The notes under the pieces: model-generated
What the model was told of the DNA's origin: nothing
What the model saw: only the letters and a program-made list of their open reading frames with translations
Database searches by the model: none
Shown: positions 50,301 to 64,000 of the stretch, piece by piece
Numbering within the stretch: position 1 is the stretch's first letter
How the letters are laid out: the number at the start of each line of letters is the position of its first letter
Source of the DNA: Crotophaga sulcirostris
Lineage: Eukaryota; Chordata; Aves; Cuculiformes; Crotophagidae
Reading direction: 5' to 3'
Length of the DNA stretch: 64,000 nt
Assembly (NCBI GenBank): GCA_013397455.1
Contig: VYZB01000328.1
Location: 513,115 to 577,114, forward strand
Position numbers and translations under genes: made by a program

Positions 50301-53300
50301 ACAAGAAGGCAGCCAGAGATTTTGATAATGTACAGATACCAGTAAACTATGCCTTTGGTGCTGCAGTACTGCCAGCTGTTTTTCACGTATCACTGGGCAT
50401 TCAGATGAGTAATTGGATGCTAAAATGGAAGCTTTGTAGGCACAATGGATGCCCCTTGTCATTGACAGAGAATAAGAACAAGTTTGATAATTTTGGAGTA
50501 TTTTCCACAGAAACTGACAAAAATATTAATTAACTAGAGACACTGTATGTCAGACTAAGCAACAACAGAGCAATGTGGACATGGGCACAGACTGCTAAGA
50601 TGGACATCACCCCAGTCCACAACACGTTTTATTTAGATTCTGAGCTCATTTTATCCATTCACAGGGTAGAAGTGCAAAAAAGACTTTTCTAGGCTCTTGC
50701 TACATAGACATACCAGTCAATTCACTTCAGTGGAACTTGATCAACACTCGTTTCCAATGTAGCAAAAAGCATACTCATGCAGCTCCACCCTTTATCTCAA
50801 TTCTAGATGCTTGCAGGACGTTATTTCCACTAGAAAAAAACAAACTGTAAATGCATGTGTGCAAAAAAAAAAAAAAAAAAAGGATGAGCAGAGGAGAAAA
50901 AAGATCTGCCTAAAAGCATACACAGCGCTTCACAAGATAATTGCAGAACAAATAGAAAGCGGAGCGGAGCCAGATAAACACAGACAGCCTGGGCTACATT
51001 CTCATGACCATCTCAGGAGTGATTTAAGGCAAAGGGAAATGTAGTAAAACTTCTACTGAGCCATTTCCTGGTATCTCAAAGAGGACTAAAAATAAAAATT
51101 CAGGTAGAAGCAGTACTGAGTAGGTACAGATCTTGCATACACTGAGCACTTCCAGTGTCAATGGCTGAATGCTTGGAGCAAGGCAAATCTCAGCACAAGA
51201 TGGAACCAACCTATTTCTCAAATGCACTCCACAGCTGCCACATCACAAAAAAAATCAATTATAACCCAGTTCAGTGGGACCTGGGCTGGAAACCCCCCTG
51301 AAAACACTTTCACAATGTCCGCAACAGCCTACCCGACTGTTCTCACGGTGTAAAGATATTCAAGTTAGCTGGATAAATTTTATAAAATCATGATAAGAGG
51401 AGGAAAGGAAATCCAGCAGTTACTTGCCACAATTTAAATGCAAGCTGAATTTCAGGAAGCCACTGTCCAAAGAACTGGAGGAAGAGATATTTTGAAATAG
51501 TGCATCCCATGGAGTGTCTCCCATGAGCTCAGCTTATTCATTGGGCAGATGAATGACCTGCACAAAGGGGACCTGCCCAAAGGGAATGTCATTGCACTCC
51601 ACCCTGGCTTAGCCCTGGGCTCCAAGCAGCTGATCACTGTTAGCTTCCCAGGACCCTTTCAGAAGAAGTAGGCACTGCACTTCTACCTGGAGTGTACACT
51701 GATTTTAACCAGCGATTGAAATTAGTAATCCTCAGTTGAGTCAACAGTTAGGCAGTTGCTTATATCACCTTACAAGGAAAAAAATATTGACACTCTTATA
51801 CTGTCAACAGGTCTAGAAGTAGGCAAATATAGACAGAGATAGAGTATTCAGATAACTTGCCAACCCCTGCCAACTGCAAGCAAAAAATATAAACAGAAGG
51901 CTCATTGCTTTACGAAGATTTGCAACAGGGCAGTAGCCACATGAGGAGCCCTGGAAGCATCTTCTTAGCTGAGTTTAAAGCCAAAGGAGAATTATTTTGC
52001 TATCTCAAGGATTTTTCAGAAGAGCTGCTGATGTTACGGGCTTGAGCAACTGGAAAGCAACGTCTCCATCCCCTTTGGCAGAGGCAGGAGGAGTTTACAG
52101 ATTCAGCTGCAGTTACCAGATAACCCAATAGAACCAGAGCAGTCTGGATTTTGAACCACTTTGAACCAAAATCCCTAATTTGATTTAAAAGAAACCTTGA
52201 TGTTGTCCTGCTCATTGTGGCTTACTGACACAAGAATTCAAAGTCTAGAGGCTATCCTAGATCTCCGTGATATGGTTCATATCCTCGCTCTTCATCACTC
52301 ACTATTTTCCCTCTCTGTTTTTAAAAACAGAAGATGCTAGGCCAGCAAATGCTTCAGATTTTCCTGCCTGAAGTATCTCCTGACTTCCATACCTTTTTCC
52401 ACTACTCTGCCTCCTGTATCTCTTCCTTCCACACATATCCTAGAAGTCCTCCTTCAGCTGTCTCCCCAGAGGGTTTCTTTTTTGAGCACAGCTCTTTATA
52501 TACAGCTGGACCACCCTATGCTCCCCATGCCACATGACCTGGGAGGGACTGATACTTTAATAAGTCATTCCCGTGGAAGACCTCTTAGAAGGTCTTTCCC
52601 TAAAATGTGAATCTACTTTTAAAAACCAGGATAATTGTTCTTCCTTCTGGGTGAGCAGCTGGTAACCCTTTCAGCTAACACAATTGAAAATGGTAGAGCT
52701 CCTTTGTTGTGCAAAGACCTATTCTTTAAGGAGGCCAAAATTGCCTTAAGGGCAAGAAGAAGCCCCTCCATCTCTATGATTAACCCCTCGGTCTCTTTAT
52801 TCTGACTCATCTCAGAGGAAGACTATTCAATCCCTTTCCTTGTAAAAACCACACAGGCTCTCCAACAATGACAAGTGGCTGTTCAGGCTAACCACATGCA
52901 TCCCCCACAGTCCCTGCTTTCTCACACGCTCTTGGCAAAGCCAAAAGGGCACATTGGTTTGTGGTCCTGTGGGGAGTAAATCTCTAACGGAGGCCTGAAG
53001 CCCACACTAGTCTGAGGTTAGCATGCATGGGGTAAATACTGGCTGGTGTTCAAATAATCAACCTCAGGGGAGCGTAGAAGTGCAGATGTGCAGGAGAAAG
53101 GTTTTCAGATATTAGCTATACTTTTCACTATGTCTATGAAGGTTCAACTTAGAGGAAAGGTATGTTCCACCTTTAGGTTTGTGAGGTGGAAGATGACAAA
53201 ATGTAGCCTCAGCATATCAAGACATGGGCAAAGGTTCAGTGTGAGTTGCAATTTCTTCTACCTAAACCAGTTTGCCCAACCCTGGAGATGCTACTCAAGA

Positions 53301-56300
53301 TATTAGCTTTGCTAAGTTTCCCACTTGACATCTTTCAAGGAGGGCAGAAGGGCTCAGAGAACTCCAGCTCCACCTCGGCTTATAAACCTGCCAAACATGT
53401 TACTTGGCAAGGCAGCAATAATTTCCCCAAAGGCATGGTGGTTTTACTTTGTCTTTTACCAGGTTCTAGCCCTGTGGTGCCAGCAGTTGTCACTGGGAGA
53501 CAATTCTAAACCAAGAAAGCAAAGCAGAAAAAAAGGAAATAAATAAAAAATAACAAAAACTTTATGACCACAACTACACACACTAAGAACACATTGTTGA
53601 GCAGATAAAAGACAAGATGTATGAAAAAAAATTACTCGCTTCTTTGCAAAAGTTTTTTACTTGTTCCAAAATAAAAAAAAGTGGAATAAGTTATTTCAAT
53701 TGTGTTTATCTCCTCTCTGTCATTTTTACCAGTAGCCACAATTGCCTGTGTTGACTTAAGTATTATATATAAGGTACAAGGAATGAGTTGTAGAAAAGTC
53801 GACCAAGGATTTGACAAACTGCAAGAAAGATCTTGGAGGTTTCCCTGGTCTTCACTGTGCCTGACATTCAAAAGGAACTGACCTCTTTCTGTCTCTTTCC
53901 ATTTTCTGCCCTTGATAAGAGAGTTTTGCCATTTCTCCCTCTTCTGTGTTACAGGCTTAGAACACCTCTGCGAGAACACTTCTGCCAGAATGGCTCTGCC
54001 AGAACACATCCAAAACCAGCAGTGATATGTGCTCTTTCAGCAACGAAAAGGAAAACACCATGGAAATGGAGGAGGAAAGAAGATGAATTGATTCTCTAGG
54101 AGGAGACTACAACCAGCCAGGCTGCAATGAGACTGTCATTCCCCCAAAACCCAATAGATACAGGGATGTGCCAGTGCAATAGGTGTCGAGATACCTAAGC
54201 AGGTTCTACCTTTGGCAACCTTGGATAGCCAGGATTGATGATGGCAGCACAGATACTTTTGTGTTGATGGCACACAAACCAGTTAAGTGTGGAAATGACC
54301 TGGCCACATTTCCAGGCACCATTATGCAAACCCAGTCAGTTTGTTTCTGGACAGCAGTAATATGCTGAAATAGTACTTTTCTAGTCTGCATTTATTTATT
54401 GGCTTATACCTCCAGGTGATAGATCATTTTATGCTCTAACATGGCAAAATCACATGGTTCCTCCCATGTCAAAACCAACTGGTCCCCCTCTCCCTTTCTC
54501 TCTTCTCTGTCTTGGCTCAAATGTAATTTGAATAGAAATTTCTAAGCAAGGTAAAAATTTTCATCTTAAACCAACTTTTGAGAACTGTTTCAGAATACTT
54601 AATACCTGAGGATTCAGGAAAAAAAATTATTTCAATCGAATACATTACAGAATTTTTATTGGATATTTCCAGGTCAACATACTGTGTTTGGTTGCAAAAA
54701 ATCCCCCTCATTATTTCCTTAATATCCTGACACAATTTCTCCCTCTTAGGATGAATGCAAACAGATCTTAGAATTTCCCAAGGGACAGAAATGTTCTTTC
54801 CTCTCCAATTCTGCTCTTTTAGACACCTGAATGTGTTGGCTGCATATTGGTGCCTGGAGTTGACTATTTACTGGCAAAGTGGACACCTTTCTTAAAAGGT
54901 GCTTCTCATTAAAGATAACAACAAGGAGATCAGACATGAGAACAGCAGGATCCAGTCAATGCCCTATACAAACAAATGTCCTGATCCTGACTACTGCAAC
55001 ATCACAGGCTTGCAGAGTTTTCAGGAACCTTTTCTGCTTTTGATTAGTACAAGATGCCCCAGCTGCTTCCCTTGACTCACCTCCTAACATATCGATTTTG
55101 GTCTCAAATCAGGGCAGAAGTCAAATACAGGCAGCATGATTCATATATCTCTCACTTCAATCCACACTCCTTTTCCCGGAAAATGGATTGTTATTTGGTT
55201 TGAAGTCGTATTTATCTCAGGTTAATTTTTATAGGAATTGCAATCTGCTCGCTGAGTCGTTTTAGTATAAATTGTTGTATTACTGCAGTGATTTCACTGC
55301 AGAATGAAGCAGGGCAGTGACAAGAAGAGCTTTCCTGCAGCAGGGCGATGTAGTCCTTGTGCATTCAACTCACTTAGATTTGTTTTATACACACCACAGC
55401 AACTCTACTGGCACATGAGCAGAATCAGAATAGGACCCCAAACTGTGGCAAACTTTTGACATATGCAGCCTCATCTGTTGTTGAAAGGTTGACTCTGAAT
55501 GTCTTAAGTCAAGGGTAAAGGTACTGCAAACTTGAATAACCTCAGAGTGATCCTTACCCTGTGTAAGAACTGTAGCTAATCTCGTCTATTGTCAGTTAAA
55601 ACAAATAAGAGAAAAAGAAGTCCAGCTCCAAAGGCAAGGAAAACTGGACTAGTTAAACACAATTACTTAATTTTCTTTGCATCTTGCTGTGTCTGTACTG
55701 ATCCTATCCTAAGTCGTCTTGTCAAGGCTTCTCCAAGCCAAATTTTAACTATGTCTTTCACTATTCTCTCTTTTTACAGAAAGATATACTACCCCAGCGT
55801 ACCAGACTTTTTGATTTGTATTGGTCCCTCATCAAAATCTAGTGAACTGTCATCAAATTTCCTGACTCCTGCAAGCCAGCCCTTTGTATTATAAATCTTG
55901 GACTTTTTGAAATTGCATATGAAATCTTCATTGGCTCAGCCATTCTTAAGCCATGATTAATAACCAAAATAATAAAATGTAAAAAGAAAATTTAATTACA
56001 CCCATGCTGGTAACTAAAGTGAATGGATCTCTTGCACACAAAACAAATCCCTGTACATTGACTTCCTCTGAGTCACGCCCCAATACACCCATGCCTCGCC
56101 TCACGGAGGTATTTCTCATGTCATCGTAGCCTAAAGCAAACACCTACACTCTCTTGGAGCCTGCAGAAGAGAGAACCCAACCTTGCAGCATTGGGATCAA
56201 AGGTGCAAACGCCACCATCTTCCCCAGGATGTCCTGCAATTAGCAGGCGATAACATTGAGATGGTGGCTTGGCCTGAGGTAATTTTTCCTAAGGAAGAGG

Positions 56301-59300
56301 GTTTGTGATGGCTTCTGATGTAGCAATAAGCTCCAGACATTGGGCCAGGTGCAACAAAGGAGGAACCAGGTCCTCTGGCCTCATTCAGTGTGGCCCCTCT
56401 GAAGACCAAAGTTTGAATGGAGAGGTATGAGGCTCTTCCACAAAATGCCTAATTTCATACTGGGGCTTGCAGAGACGCTTGGACAAATGTTCATGGCTCT
56501 GCATTGAAAAAGCATGGAGAGAGAGATTGAGACAGAGATTGAGAAATGGAAGAGAAGACAAGATGCAGTGATAAGAAAGGAATGAGGGAGAGGAAAACAA
56601 AGAACAAGAAAAAGATGAAGACTGGAGTGTTGGAAATGCTGTCTAGAAAATACAGTCTCTTGCTCCTCTCTGGTTTGTTTTGCTGGGTTTCCATTTATAA
56701 GCACAACCCCATCTGCTAGGTCCAGTTTACTGCTACAAAGCAGCCTTGGTCTAACAGTTTTTCAGGATCCTGCTGCATGGACAGGGTGACTTACAGATGG
56801 TGCAAAGACCTACCACAAAGCATCCTTGCATCAGCTTTAGCTCCTGAAGAGTGGTATTTCCCACCAGACATAGAAAATCTCATAAATATTCACTCCTTGG
56901 AGTCTAGAAGAAGGGCAGGTCATGTTATGGTCATGCTTAGCTTTCTGTGAACCCTCCTAGTCTAAAATCCTCAGTAAATCTCAGCCACCATAGAGTGACC
57001 TCAGGTGCCTCTAGGCTGCAACTGCTTCTCCTCACCGCTGTCACAACTGCCTCAGCTCCCTGGCCAGCTTCCTGCCTGCTGTGGTTGTCCTCCTGACAAC
57101 ACTGCAACATGGCCAGACGTCAGTTCCCAAAACTGACAGGAAAAGCCATGTCCTGGCCCATCATCATTACACTTATCACCCAACATGAGCTTTACTGGGT
57201 AAATGCCCAGCACCACCTTTGAACAGCTGCAAATCCCTCAGCTGGAGCTGGAGCAGACCCTCAGTTCTGACTTATATCACACGTGTTGTGGGTTGGATGG
57301 TGCTTGCCCTAGACTATTTTGGGCAGTTCAATCATTATTTATTCAGGGTAAGACTCTTGTAACATCCAAGCCTGAAGCAACACCTTCCACCCAGCGGGAT
57401 TAGCATTATAATCGACTCCAAAACCAGGGGCATTAGATATAGAAAGGACACTGAGTGATCAGTCTTCATGGCTAATGTATTATCTGCAAGGTTTTCTAGC
57501 CTCAGAAGTTAGAAGCAAAAGTTGAAACTGAGGTCAACCGAGTGAGTGACGCAGCATTTTCTTGCCATGCACTGGCTTCTCACACCTGTGACCAGCAAAG
57601 CAAAGGCTGGAGCCACTGAACTGAGTTTTCAGCAACGCTGACCTTCAGAGAGATGAGGAACTGGAAGGACGCTCACCACCTTCCCAGCTCATATGGACAT
57701 TTACTGCATCCCTGAATTTACAGTAGATGAAGATCCTAATAGATTGACAGAGGTGATGTGGAGAGCAAATACATCTATGGCAGTAACTGCGGGCTGAAGT
57801 GCTTCTGCGTCTGACCATGCTGGCAGTGTCCCTACCTTTACAAATTGTATAGAAAAAGAACACAATTAGAAGCATGCAGCATGCTGATGTGTTTCAAAAC
57901 CGTTGCCAGAATATCAACACCCAGCCAAACAAACAGAGCAGAGCATGCTGCAACAAATATCTGCCCCATCTACAAATAAGAGCTCTCCCAATTTCATTAT
58001 TAGTAACCTGCAGTGAAGAATTCAGCCTACAGATCTCTGTGCCAGGGACACACACATCACGGCTTCTCTGCAGCCATGAAACAGAGACCCGTGAAGAGGA
58101 GATAGTGATGGCACAGTTGGACAGTCCCGAAATACCAGTTTCCCCATAAATACGCAAATCAATTAAAGGTTACGAAATGCAGTAATTTTCTATGGGTGTA
58201 GCTACATGCTTCTGAATTTAATGAGCAAGTAAATGAAGTACTGAGAGAGAAAGCAAAAACATACTTTGGGCTTCTACTGTTTAGTTCCTCAAAACCTACA
58301 AAACCTCATAAGCCTTAGATCACACCTGGTGACCCTTACAGGACCTTCCAGTTCCTGTCATCCTGCAAAGAGTCACTCCTGTCTGCCATCCCCTTGGGTC
58401 TGATGACTCTAGGGAGGAGGTAGAAGTAGAATTGCCTGTCAGGCACAGAAGTTCAGGCACTTAGGCAGATATAAAGCAACCAATTTTATAGATGGTGTGG
58501 GGAAAAGAAAAGGGATAAAAAAATGTCAAAAAGCAAAGACCTGCAGAGAGCATTAGGACTGGAAATGGACCAAGTCCTATATTGTTCCTTTTTCTGCCCT
58601 TTGAGAAAAGTTTTAGCACCTTCCTTTTTTCCAAAACCAGATAAGACACCATAAGCATCCAGAGAGGTTTTATATCTCCTGCGGGAGAACTTTCCTGCCC
58701 CTACAAAGGGCAGGTATCTGTGTATGCTCCTTTCTTTCAAAGAGTAGAACATTTTCCCAGATGAACTTCAGGCAAACCCTTCATAATGCCTCAGTTTATG
58801 ACTTGCTTTCCCCAGTATCCTACCTTCAAAACTAAACAATTCTTTGGAGCTTTAGGACCAAGTGGCCACATATACACCTATCAGTCCTTCAAGCTTGTTT
58901 ACCTTGCTTTCTTTACACAAAGTTCCTGCTAATTCAGAGCCATGACTGAGAACTTGGCTCTCATTTAGTTCTCTACTTTATTTTTGGGGGGGGTTCATCC
59001 TTTGAAGCAGCCCATTATTTTATGAAGAGGTGATATGGTGAATCATTTCACTGGCTTCCCAAGGTTAGGGGAACAATGAGGACTAGCCCATGCATGGGCA
59101 ATTAATAGGCTTTCTGAATCATTCTGCAACAATTTCTTGGCAATGCACTTGGGAGATGAGATACACCTCCAGATTTCCCCTCTCTCTAGAACAGAAGATA
59201 CTGCCACTTGGACACATTTAGTGATAGAAAAATAAAGTAGGAATAGAGCTGCTGTGCCATCACTGTTGGTCATAGAATTTCCTCATCTGAGTTTTTGATG

Positions 59301-61874
59301 CACAGTCTCATAATTGGTTGTAATTTTCTGCTTTCAAATCCACTCTGGGACCACATTTGTCATGCTCTGTACCTTAGCCACGGTTGAGGGTTTGGTCCCA
59401 GATTCAGGAACTGATGCTCTTGGGCATGACCAGAGATCATTCCTTCCAGGAGAGGGCAGTAGCCCTCGCTCAGCCGAAGGCCCAGAACTGATAAAACCAC
59501 TGCTTTCCGGTCACCAGCAAATTTGATAGTTAAAATAAAAGATTTCTGCTATACTGGGATGCAGGCAGAAGCACGCTGCTCTCATTAACAGCAAGTATGG
59601 AAATTAGCACTTTGTTTCTGATTGAAAAGTTTTGGTTAGCCAGCAAGTGATTGCTTAAAAGAATATAAAACTTCAAATTTTACAGCATAAATTAAAGTGA
59701 GAAGAAAATTGTTAGATGAAATGTTCTTTCAGTCTATCCCCCCAACTTCAAACCTCTTAATTAGATTTACTCTGAAGTTACTAATTTTACAGAATTAAAA
59801 ATAAAAAAGTGAAAGAATTCAGTCAAATTTAATATGGTAAACCAAAGGCTCTACATTTTTTCATTTAAAAACAGGGGAAAACATTTTGCCTGGCTTCTCA
59901 ATTATTAAAAAAAGTCTGAATTCCAGCACTACTGTATCTGAACAGGGTGTTTAGTTATCAGATGCTTCAATAAGATCAATATGACAGTATTCGTGTCCTG
60001 GAATAATTTGTTTCACTTTGGTTACATAAGGGGAATAGTGAGTGTAATTGTCAACACAAGATCAGTCCTAATATTGTGCTCTCCGAAGCCAGATCTCGTC
60101 TTTGCACACTGGACTCCTCATGAGGTCAATTTACTGCTGCACAAACATCTTGTTCTCCATGTAATGGGACGGGGGGAATTTTTTTTACTTCAAAATAAAG
60201 AATCACTCCACAACCCTTATTTTAAATTTGCATTACACAGAAACCTTTAAAAAGAAGGTGTCGTTAGGCTAGAGGAGCTGGCTCTGCAACATAGTTCTTC
60301 GGTAATAATATCTTTTACATTCTGTAACTTCTGAAATATAGGTATGACATAAACTGCATGGAGGCTCGTATCACTGAGATACTGCTAACTCAAGCCCTTC
60401 TCCAACGAGCCCTTCTCATTGGGTGCAGAGGGAAAACACTGCAGCCAATCATCCTCCCATAGTAAGCAAAAATGCTTGGATACTGTGCGCTGGAGTCACG
60501 TCCTGCCTTCAGTGGTAACCCTAGAAAGACTGTCTTTTCAGTTTAGCCATTAGATAATTTACAAAAATATCCCATGCTATGATCCCAGCACAAAGGGCAC
60601 ACACGAGCACAGGTGGAGTTCTGCCTTGCCCTGGGAGGATGCTAAGTTAAAGCCGAAGTGCAGGTCAGCGCGGCCAAGGGCAGTACGACAGCATTTGGCC
60701 TTCTGGATAGGGGTCCTGGTGTTTGAAGAACACTTGCTGCTGCTCTGTGATACCTGAGCTCAGGTCCCTGCTTTGAGACAGGCTTCTGTTCAAACCAGGG
60801 CCAGGTTTTGTGCTGGAGTGAAATGTTTTGAGGAAAAATACCTTCAAGATAGATTTTCAGCTGCTGTGGTGACACAACCACACATGAATTCCAGGAAATG
60901 AGATGGTCTCCTTCCTGTCCTCCTCCCACTCTGGTCTGGATGTGAGGCTCCAGTATGTGATGAAGTTGCTATTGCTTAATAAGCCATTGCACGTAATCTG
61001 ACATGGTGCAAGTGATTATACCCTGGTCTTTGCCTGCAGCAAATGAAGCTTGGCTCTCTTTCCTCACATGTTAAACGTGATTTTCTGCAAAGTAGATGCC
61101 CGCTGTTACCATATGGCATGGATATTGTTGAGCTGCTGTAATGTGAACAGTGCCTATGCCCTTCCTTGCACAAAGAAAGCCAGGCTTGATCTTGCAGAGC
61201 ACACAAGCACAAGCTGGCTGCCATGCAAATTGACCAGCTGAAGTCAATAAAACTGCATTTGTGGCCACGTGCTTTATTGGAGTTGGGTCCCTGTGTCAAG
61301 GGCATGAACATGAAAGGTGCTAGCACATGGCCAGATAAGCTTTACAAGAAATACCACCTGGTGATCAATTCACTGTGAGATACAAGCCTTATGTACTGTG
61401 TAGTTTGTAAATAACTTCCCATACTGGAGGTAGCACAGCTTATTCTTATGTTTCTCTTCTTTTTCTCTTCTCTTCATCCTATTTCTATTGGGTTAAGAGG
61501 TGAACTGGCTGACAGTTATTTCTTGCTTTCCTATGGAGCTGCATTTGACACAGTAAGCAAGAAATTGATCTCTTGAATGAAAACAGGATGAATTTGGGCA
61601 AAAAAAGGGAGTCATTGCTATGGGAAAAATAAAGCTTGAAAAGAGCAAAGATCACTTGTATAACTTGGGGAAGGAAAATCCTAAAAGCAATCAGCGAGAG
61701 ATCTCCTGACAACTGCTTGAATATTGAGAAAATTTTAAAGTTAGAAAGCCTTTGCCTCTCTGCAAATCAGTCACAGGGTTGAATGCCTAATGTCTAGAAC
61801 TCAGCACTGGGAGCCAGGCTCATGGGTTGTTGTCAGTCTCAGCTGAGCTGTTCCTCCATGATTTTGATCAAAGA
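47346..61874. other. Intergenic or intronic sequence, no gene seen
   Basis: About 14.5 kb with no exon or transposon I can name. It includes homopolymers (A run at 50863-50881, G run near 58986) and scattered short frames. It may be intron of the unidentified minus-strand gene suggested by the exon at 46.4 kb. Confidence 0.5.
50863..50881. repeat. Poly(A) homopolymer
   Basis: A run of about 19 A. It is not preceded by a recognisable retroposed sequence or a matching target duplication that I can see, so it is listed only as a simple repeat. Confidence 0.85.
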
Positions 61875-62350
61875 AATACAATTCTGCAAAGCATGGGTGA
61901 GACTGACACACGGAGTAACGACTTCACAGCCGGTTCGGTTATAAAGGAGGTGCGTTTGTTCAGCGCTGGGTGCACGAGGGGTCGCTCCACCACAAACATG
62001 CACAACCCCCCATGGTACCTTGCTTCAGTTCTGTGCAACAAAATGTACATATTCATTACATTTCCCAGGCACCTATACATGTGCATAACTGTCCCTGCTT
62101 CGTATTAAAATGAGCCTTTTCCATATTCTCCTCCTACTGACGCTTGCGCATTGCCTCCTGGTGGAGGTCGTTCGAGGGTCGTGGGGATGAAGGCTGGAGG
62201 TTCCTCTTCCTCACCGCCAGTGACCCCAGGCTCTTGCGCTTGCTCAGCATCTCCTTGGTTCTTGTCCAAACTGCAAGTCTGGTTTTGGCTGGTTTGAAGG
62301 GTAGATCCTGTAGGAGTCTATTTCCCTGCCTCAGTGATTTGCACAATTAT
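61875..62350 (-). mobile_element. Probable endogenous retrovirus LTR
   Basis: Read on the minus strand, this has words typical of avian ERV LTRs: tgcctgggaaatgtaatgaat, a run around gttgtgcatgtttgtggtgg, agcgacccctcgtgcaccca, gcgctgaacaaacg (a decayed AATAAA region) and ctttataaccg. It is CpG-richer than its surroundings. A 70-codon minus frame at 62134-62346, rich in Lys and Arg, is probably part of the U3 region and not a gene. I cannot place exact TG...CA ends or target duplications and see no retroviral gag, pol or env, so a solo LTR is the simplest reading. Confidence 0.45.
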
Positions 62351-64000
62351 CTATTCTTCTAAAGAAGGCACGGCCCCCCTCCTTGTGTCACAGGGTTCCT
62401 CCCTATCAGCACATACTGTCATAAAACCTTGCTAAGCCTCCAAAATGCCCAAGGTTAACTGAAAGAAGCTAAACAAAGTTAGAGCTAACAAGCTCGAAGT
62501 CTACTCCCTGAAGTAGCTTATTCAATTCATAGATTTTAAACTATCTCATTCTAATTTTGATTTTCCCTTATCAAGACTACACAGAAAATAGGATGTGTGA
62601 ACTAGGATAGAAGATTGAGTTGCAATTCCCCAGAGGCATTAAACTCACAGACTCTTAGGTTTTGTTTGTAAAACACTTCACCTACAGAGAACATCACGGA
62701 TTAAATAGCATCTCAGAATTGGGCTGCTTTCCACACTCCATCTCTCCTCTCCTGAGAGTCTGATGAACAAGTCCCTGGCATTGCAGAACAAGAAATGTTT
62801 GAAGGTTGGTGCCTCTGGATGCTCCTTTGAAACCTTAGATGCTTAAATAGCTGCAATGGTATTGAATAATACTAAATTTCATGGAAAAAATTTTCTTCAA
62901 GTCCATTCACTTCATGTACAATGGAGAACATTATTTCTTCCCCCCCCCCCCGCCATAAAAAGAGGGGCGGGACCACGCTATTTCATTTGGGAAGGTCCTT
63001 GGAGAAAGATAAAGAAGATCACAAACACTCTTCAGCAAGGCACATTCACCCTGAAAGTCCCTGAAAGTGTTTGTGTGGGCATCATGAAAAGGTTGTGGGC
63101 TTCAGCTAGCTGGGTAATGGAAGCTGTGCTTTTCAGGTAGGTGACCAAGGAGACACTCCTCGCAGCAGGTGATGACTAGTGCATAGTCAGAACAATCACT
63201 GTGGTGAAGACTGTCTGAATAACCAGTAGGGCGGATACACGGCCAAAAAACTCAGGGTGAATAATTTCACGCAAATAAACTTGTAAAATTCTCTGCTTGC
63301 ACAATGAACTCATACTTAAGGACAAAATTTGGTGATAAATTTTGTCTGTTGAGGTGAGAAGTGACTGCACTGGATGTCAGAGAGAAATGGAGGCATTTTG
63401 TAACAGTCACTTTTCTATTTAAGGGCCCTGTTTTCCTTTGCTGAGTTCCGACCTGACATACCTTGACCTCAGCACAGTTCTGACTGCTGTTGGAATGGAA
63501 AGGGCCATGGTCTGCCAGGCAAGAGCCATATTCCAGAGGCACACTGACTGCAGTAGATCCTGAGCACAGTGAATACCACGTGGGAGTCCTTGAATATCAG
63601 AGCGGGACAAAGCACAGTTTAAATGGCCTAAGCAATACATGGAGAACCTTAGAAAGAATAAATAATAATAACCTTCTTCTTGTCCAAAATAAAAAGTTAA
63701 CCTTTGAGGGGAAAAAAATGGACAGAAACACAAGAAAGCTCATTAAAAACTCCTCCCTTAGGTGTGTCAAAGGAGAGAGAAATGGAAGTTACCGCTTGCT
63801 CAAAAGCACAAGCAGTGAGGAGGGAAAGTTTATAGCATCTCCACTCTGAGTACGGGAACACATTTCCATTTTTCAGCCATAGCAGCAGTTTACCTTCCAG
63901 AAAAACTCGCCACTTTGTGAGAGCAAAGGAGATCCATGGACTCTATGTAGAAACATCTGAACTTGCAGAGCAAGGGTGGTGGCATGCATCAGGGACATCG
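62351..64000. other. Right edge, no gene seen
   Basis: Unique-looking sequence with a run of about 12 C residues at 62940-62951. The longest open frame is 119 codons at 63490-63849 (plus). It lacks any recognisable motif and overlaps minus-strand frames of similar length, so I do not call it a gene. Confidence 0.5.
62940..62951. repeat. Poly(C) homopolymer
   Basis: A run of about 12 C on the plus strand, followed by cgccat. The exact length is likely uncertain because of sequencing or slippage. Confidence 0.85.

Noticed and set aside
62134..62346. Lys/Arg-rich 70-codon minus frame that looked like a nuclear protein C-terminus
   Set aside because: It adjoins LTR-like sequence in the same orientation, has no clear splice sites and matches no family I know. 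An LTR U3 segment is simpler.
1..64000. Search for a new multi-gene system, CRISPR array, rRNA or tRNA gene
   Set aside because: None seen. The sequence is vertebrate intron and intergenic DNA around TP63, with retrotransposon fragments.

Overview
This window is vertebrate nuclear DNA, almost certainly from a bird. It contains several CR1 LINE copies that read as avian CR1, ancient MIR-like and L3/CR1-like relics, an AT-rich landscape with small GC-rich patches, and spliced exons instead of long open frames. Three nearly identical CR1 tails ending in an ACTGTGAA-type repeat point to a recently active CR1 family. CR1-rich groups such as woodpeckers and their relatives would fit, but that is only a guess. 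I see no bacterial genes, operons, CRISPR arrays or rRNA genes.

The one gene I can name with confidence is TP63 (tumour protein p63), on the minus strand. Its first three TA-isoform coding exons lie at 26471-26532, 5848-5976 and 5042-5174. The splice phases fit exactly: 62 + 129 + 133 nt gives 108 complete codons. The exons encode the TAp63 transactivation region. Intron 1 is about 20.5 kb, intron 2 is 671 bp, and positions 1-5041 are the start of intron 3. The DNA-binding, oligomerisation and SAM exons, and the deltaN promoter and exon, must lie to the left of the window. A stretch of 5'UTR/core promoter at 26581-26620 resembles the human TAp63 leader as I remember it. An inverted CCAAT box and a compact CpG-rich patch lie further upstream.

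The 37 kb above 26.6 kb is upstream of TP63 and mostly non-coding. It holds a 2.1 kb decayed CR1 with reverse-transcriptase motifs (38495-40652), facing another CR1 tail in the opposite direction (41196-41670). It also holds an ancient L3/CR1-like relic (47036-47345), a probable endogenous-retrovirus LTR (about 61875-62350), and an open 219-bp segment at 46379-46597 (minus) with strong splice signals on both sides. That segment looks like an internal exon of a gene I cannot identify.

I did not find a new multi-gene system. The points most worth following up are the unidentified exon, the phenylalanine-to-leucine change at the core of the p63 transactivation helix, the CpG patch upstream of the TA promoter, and the young CR1 subfamily.
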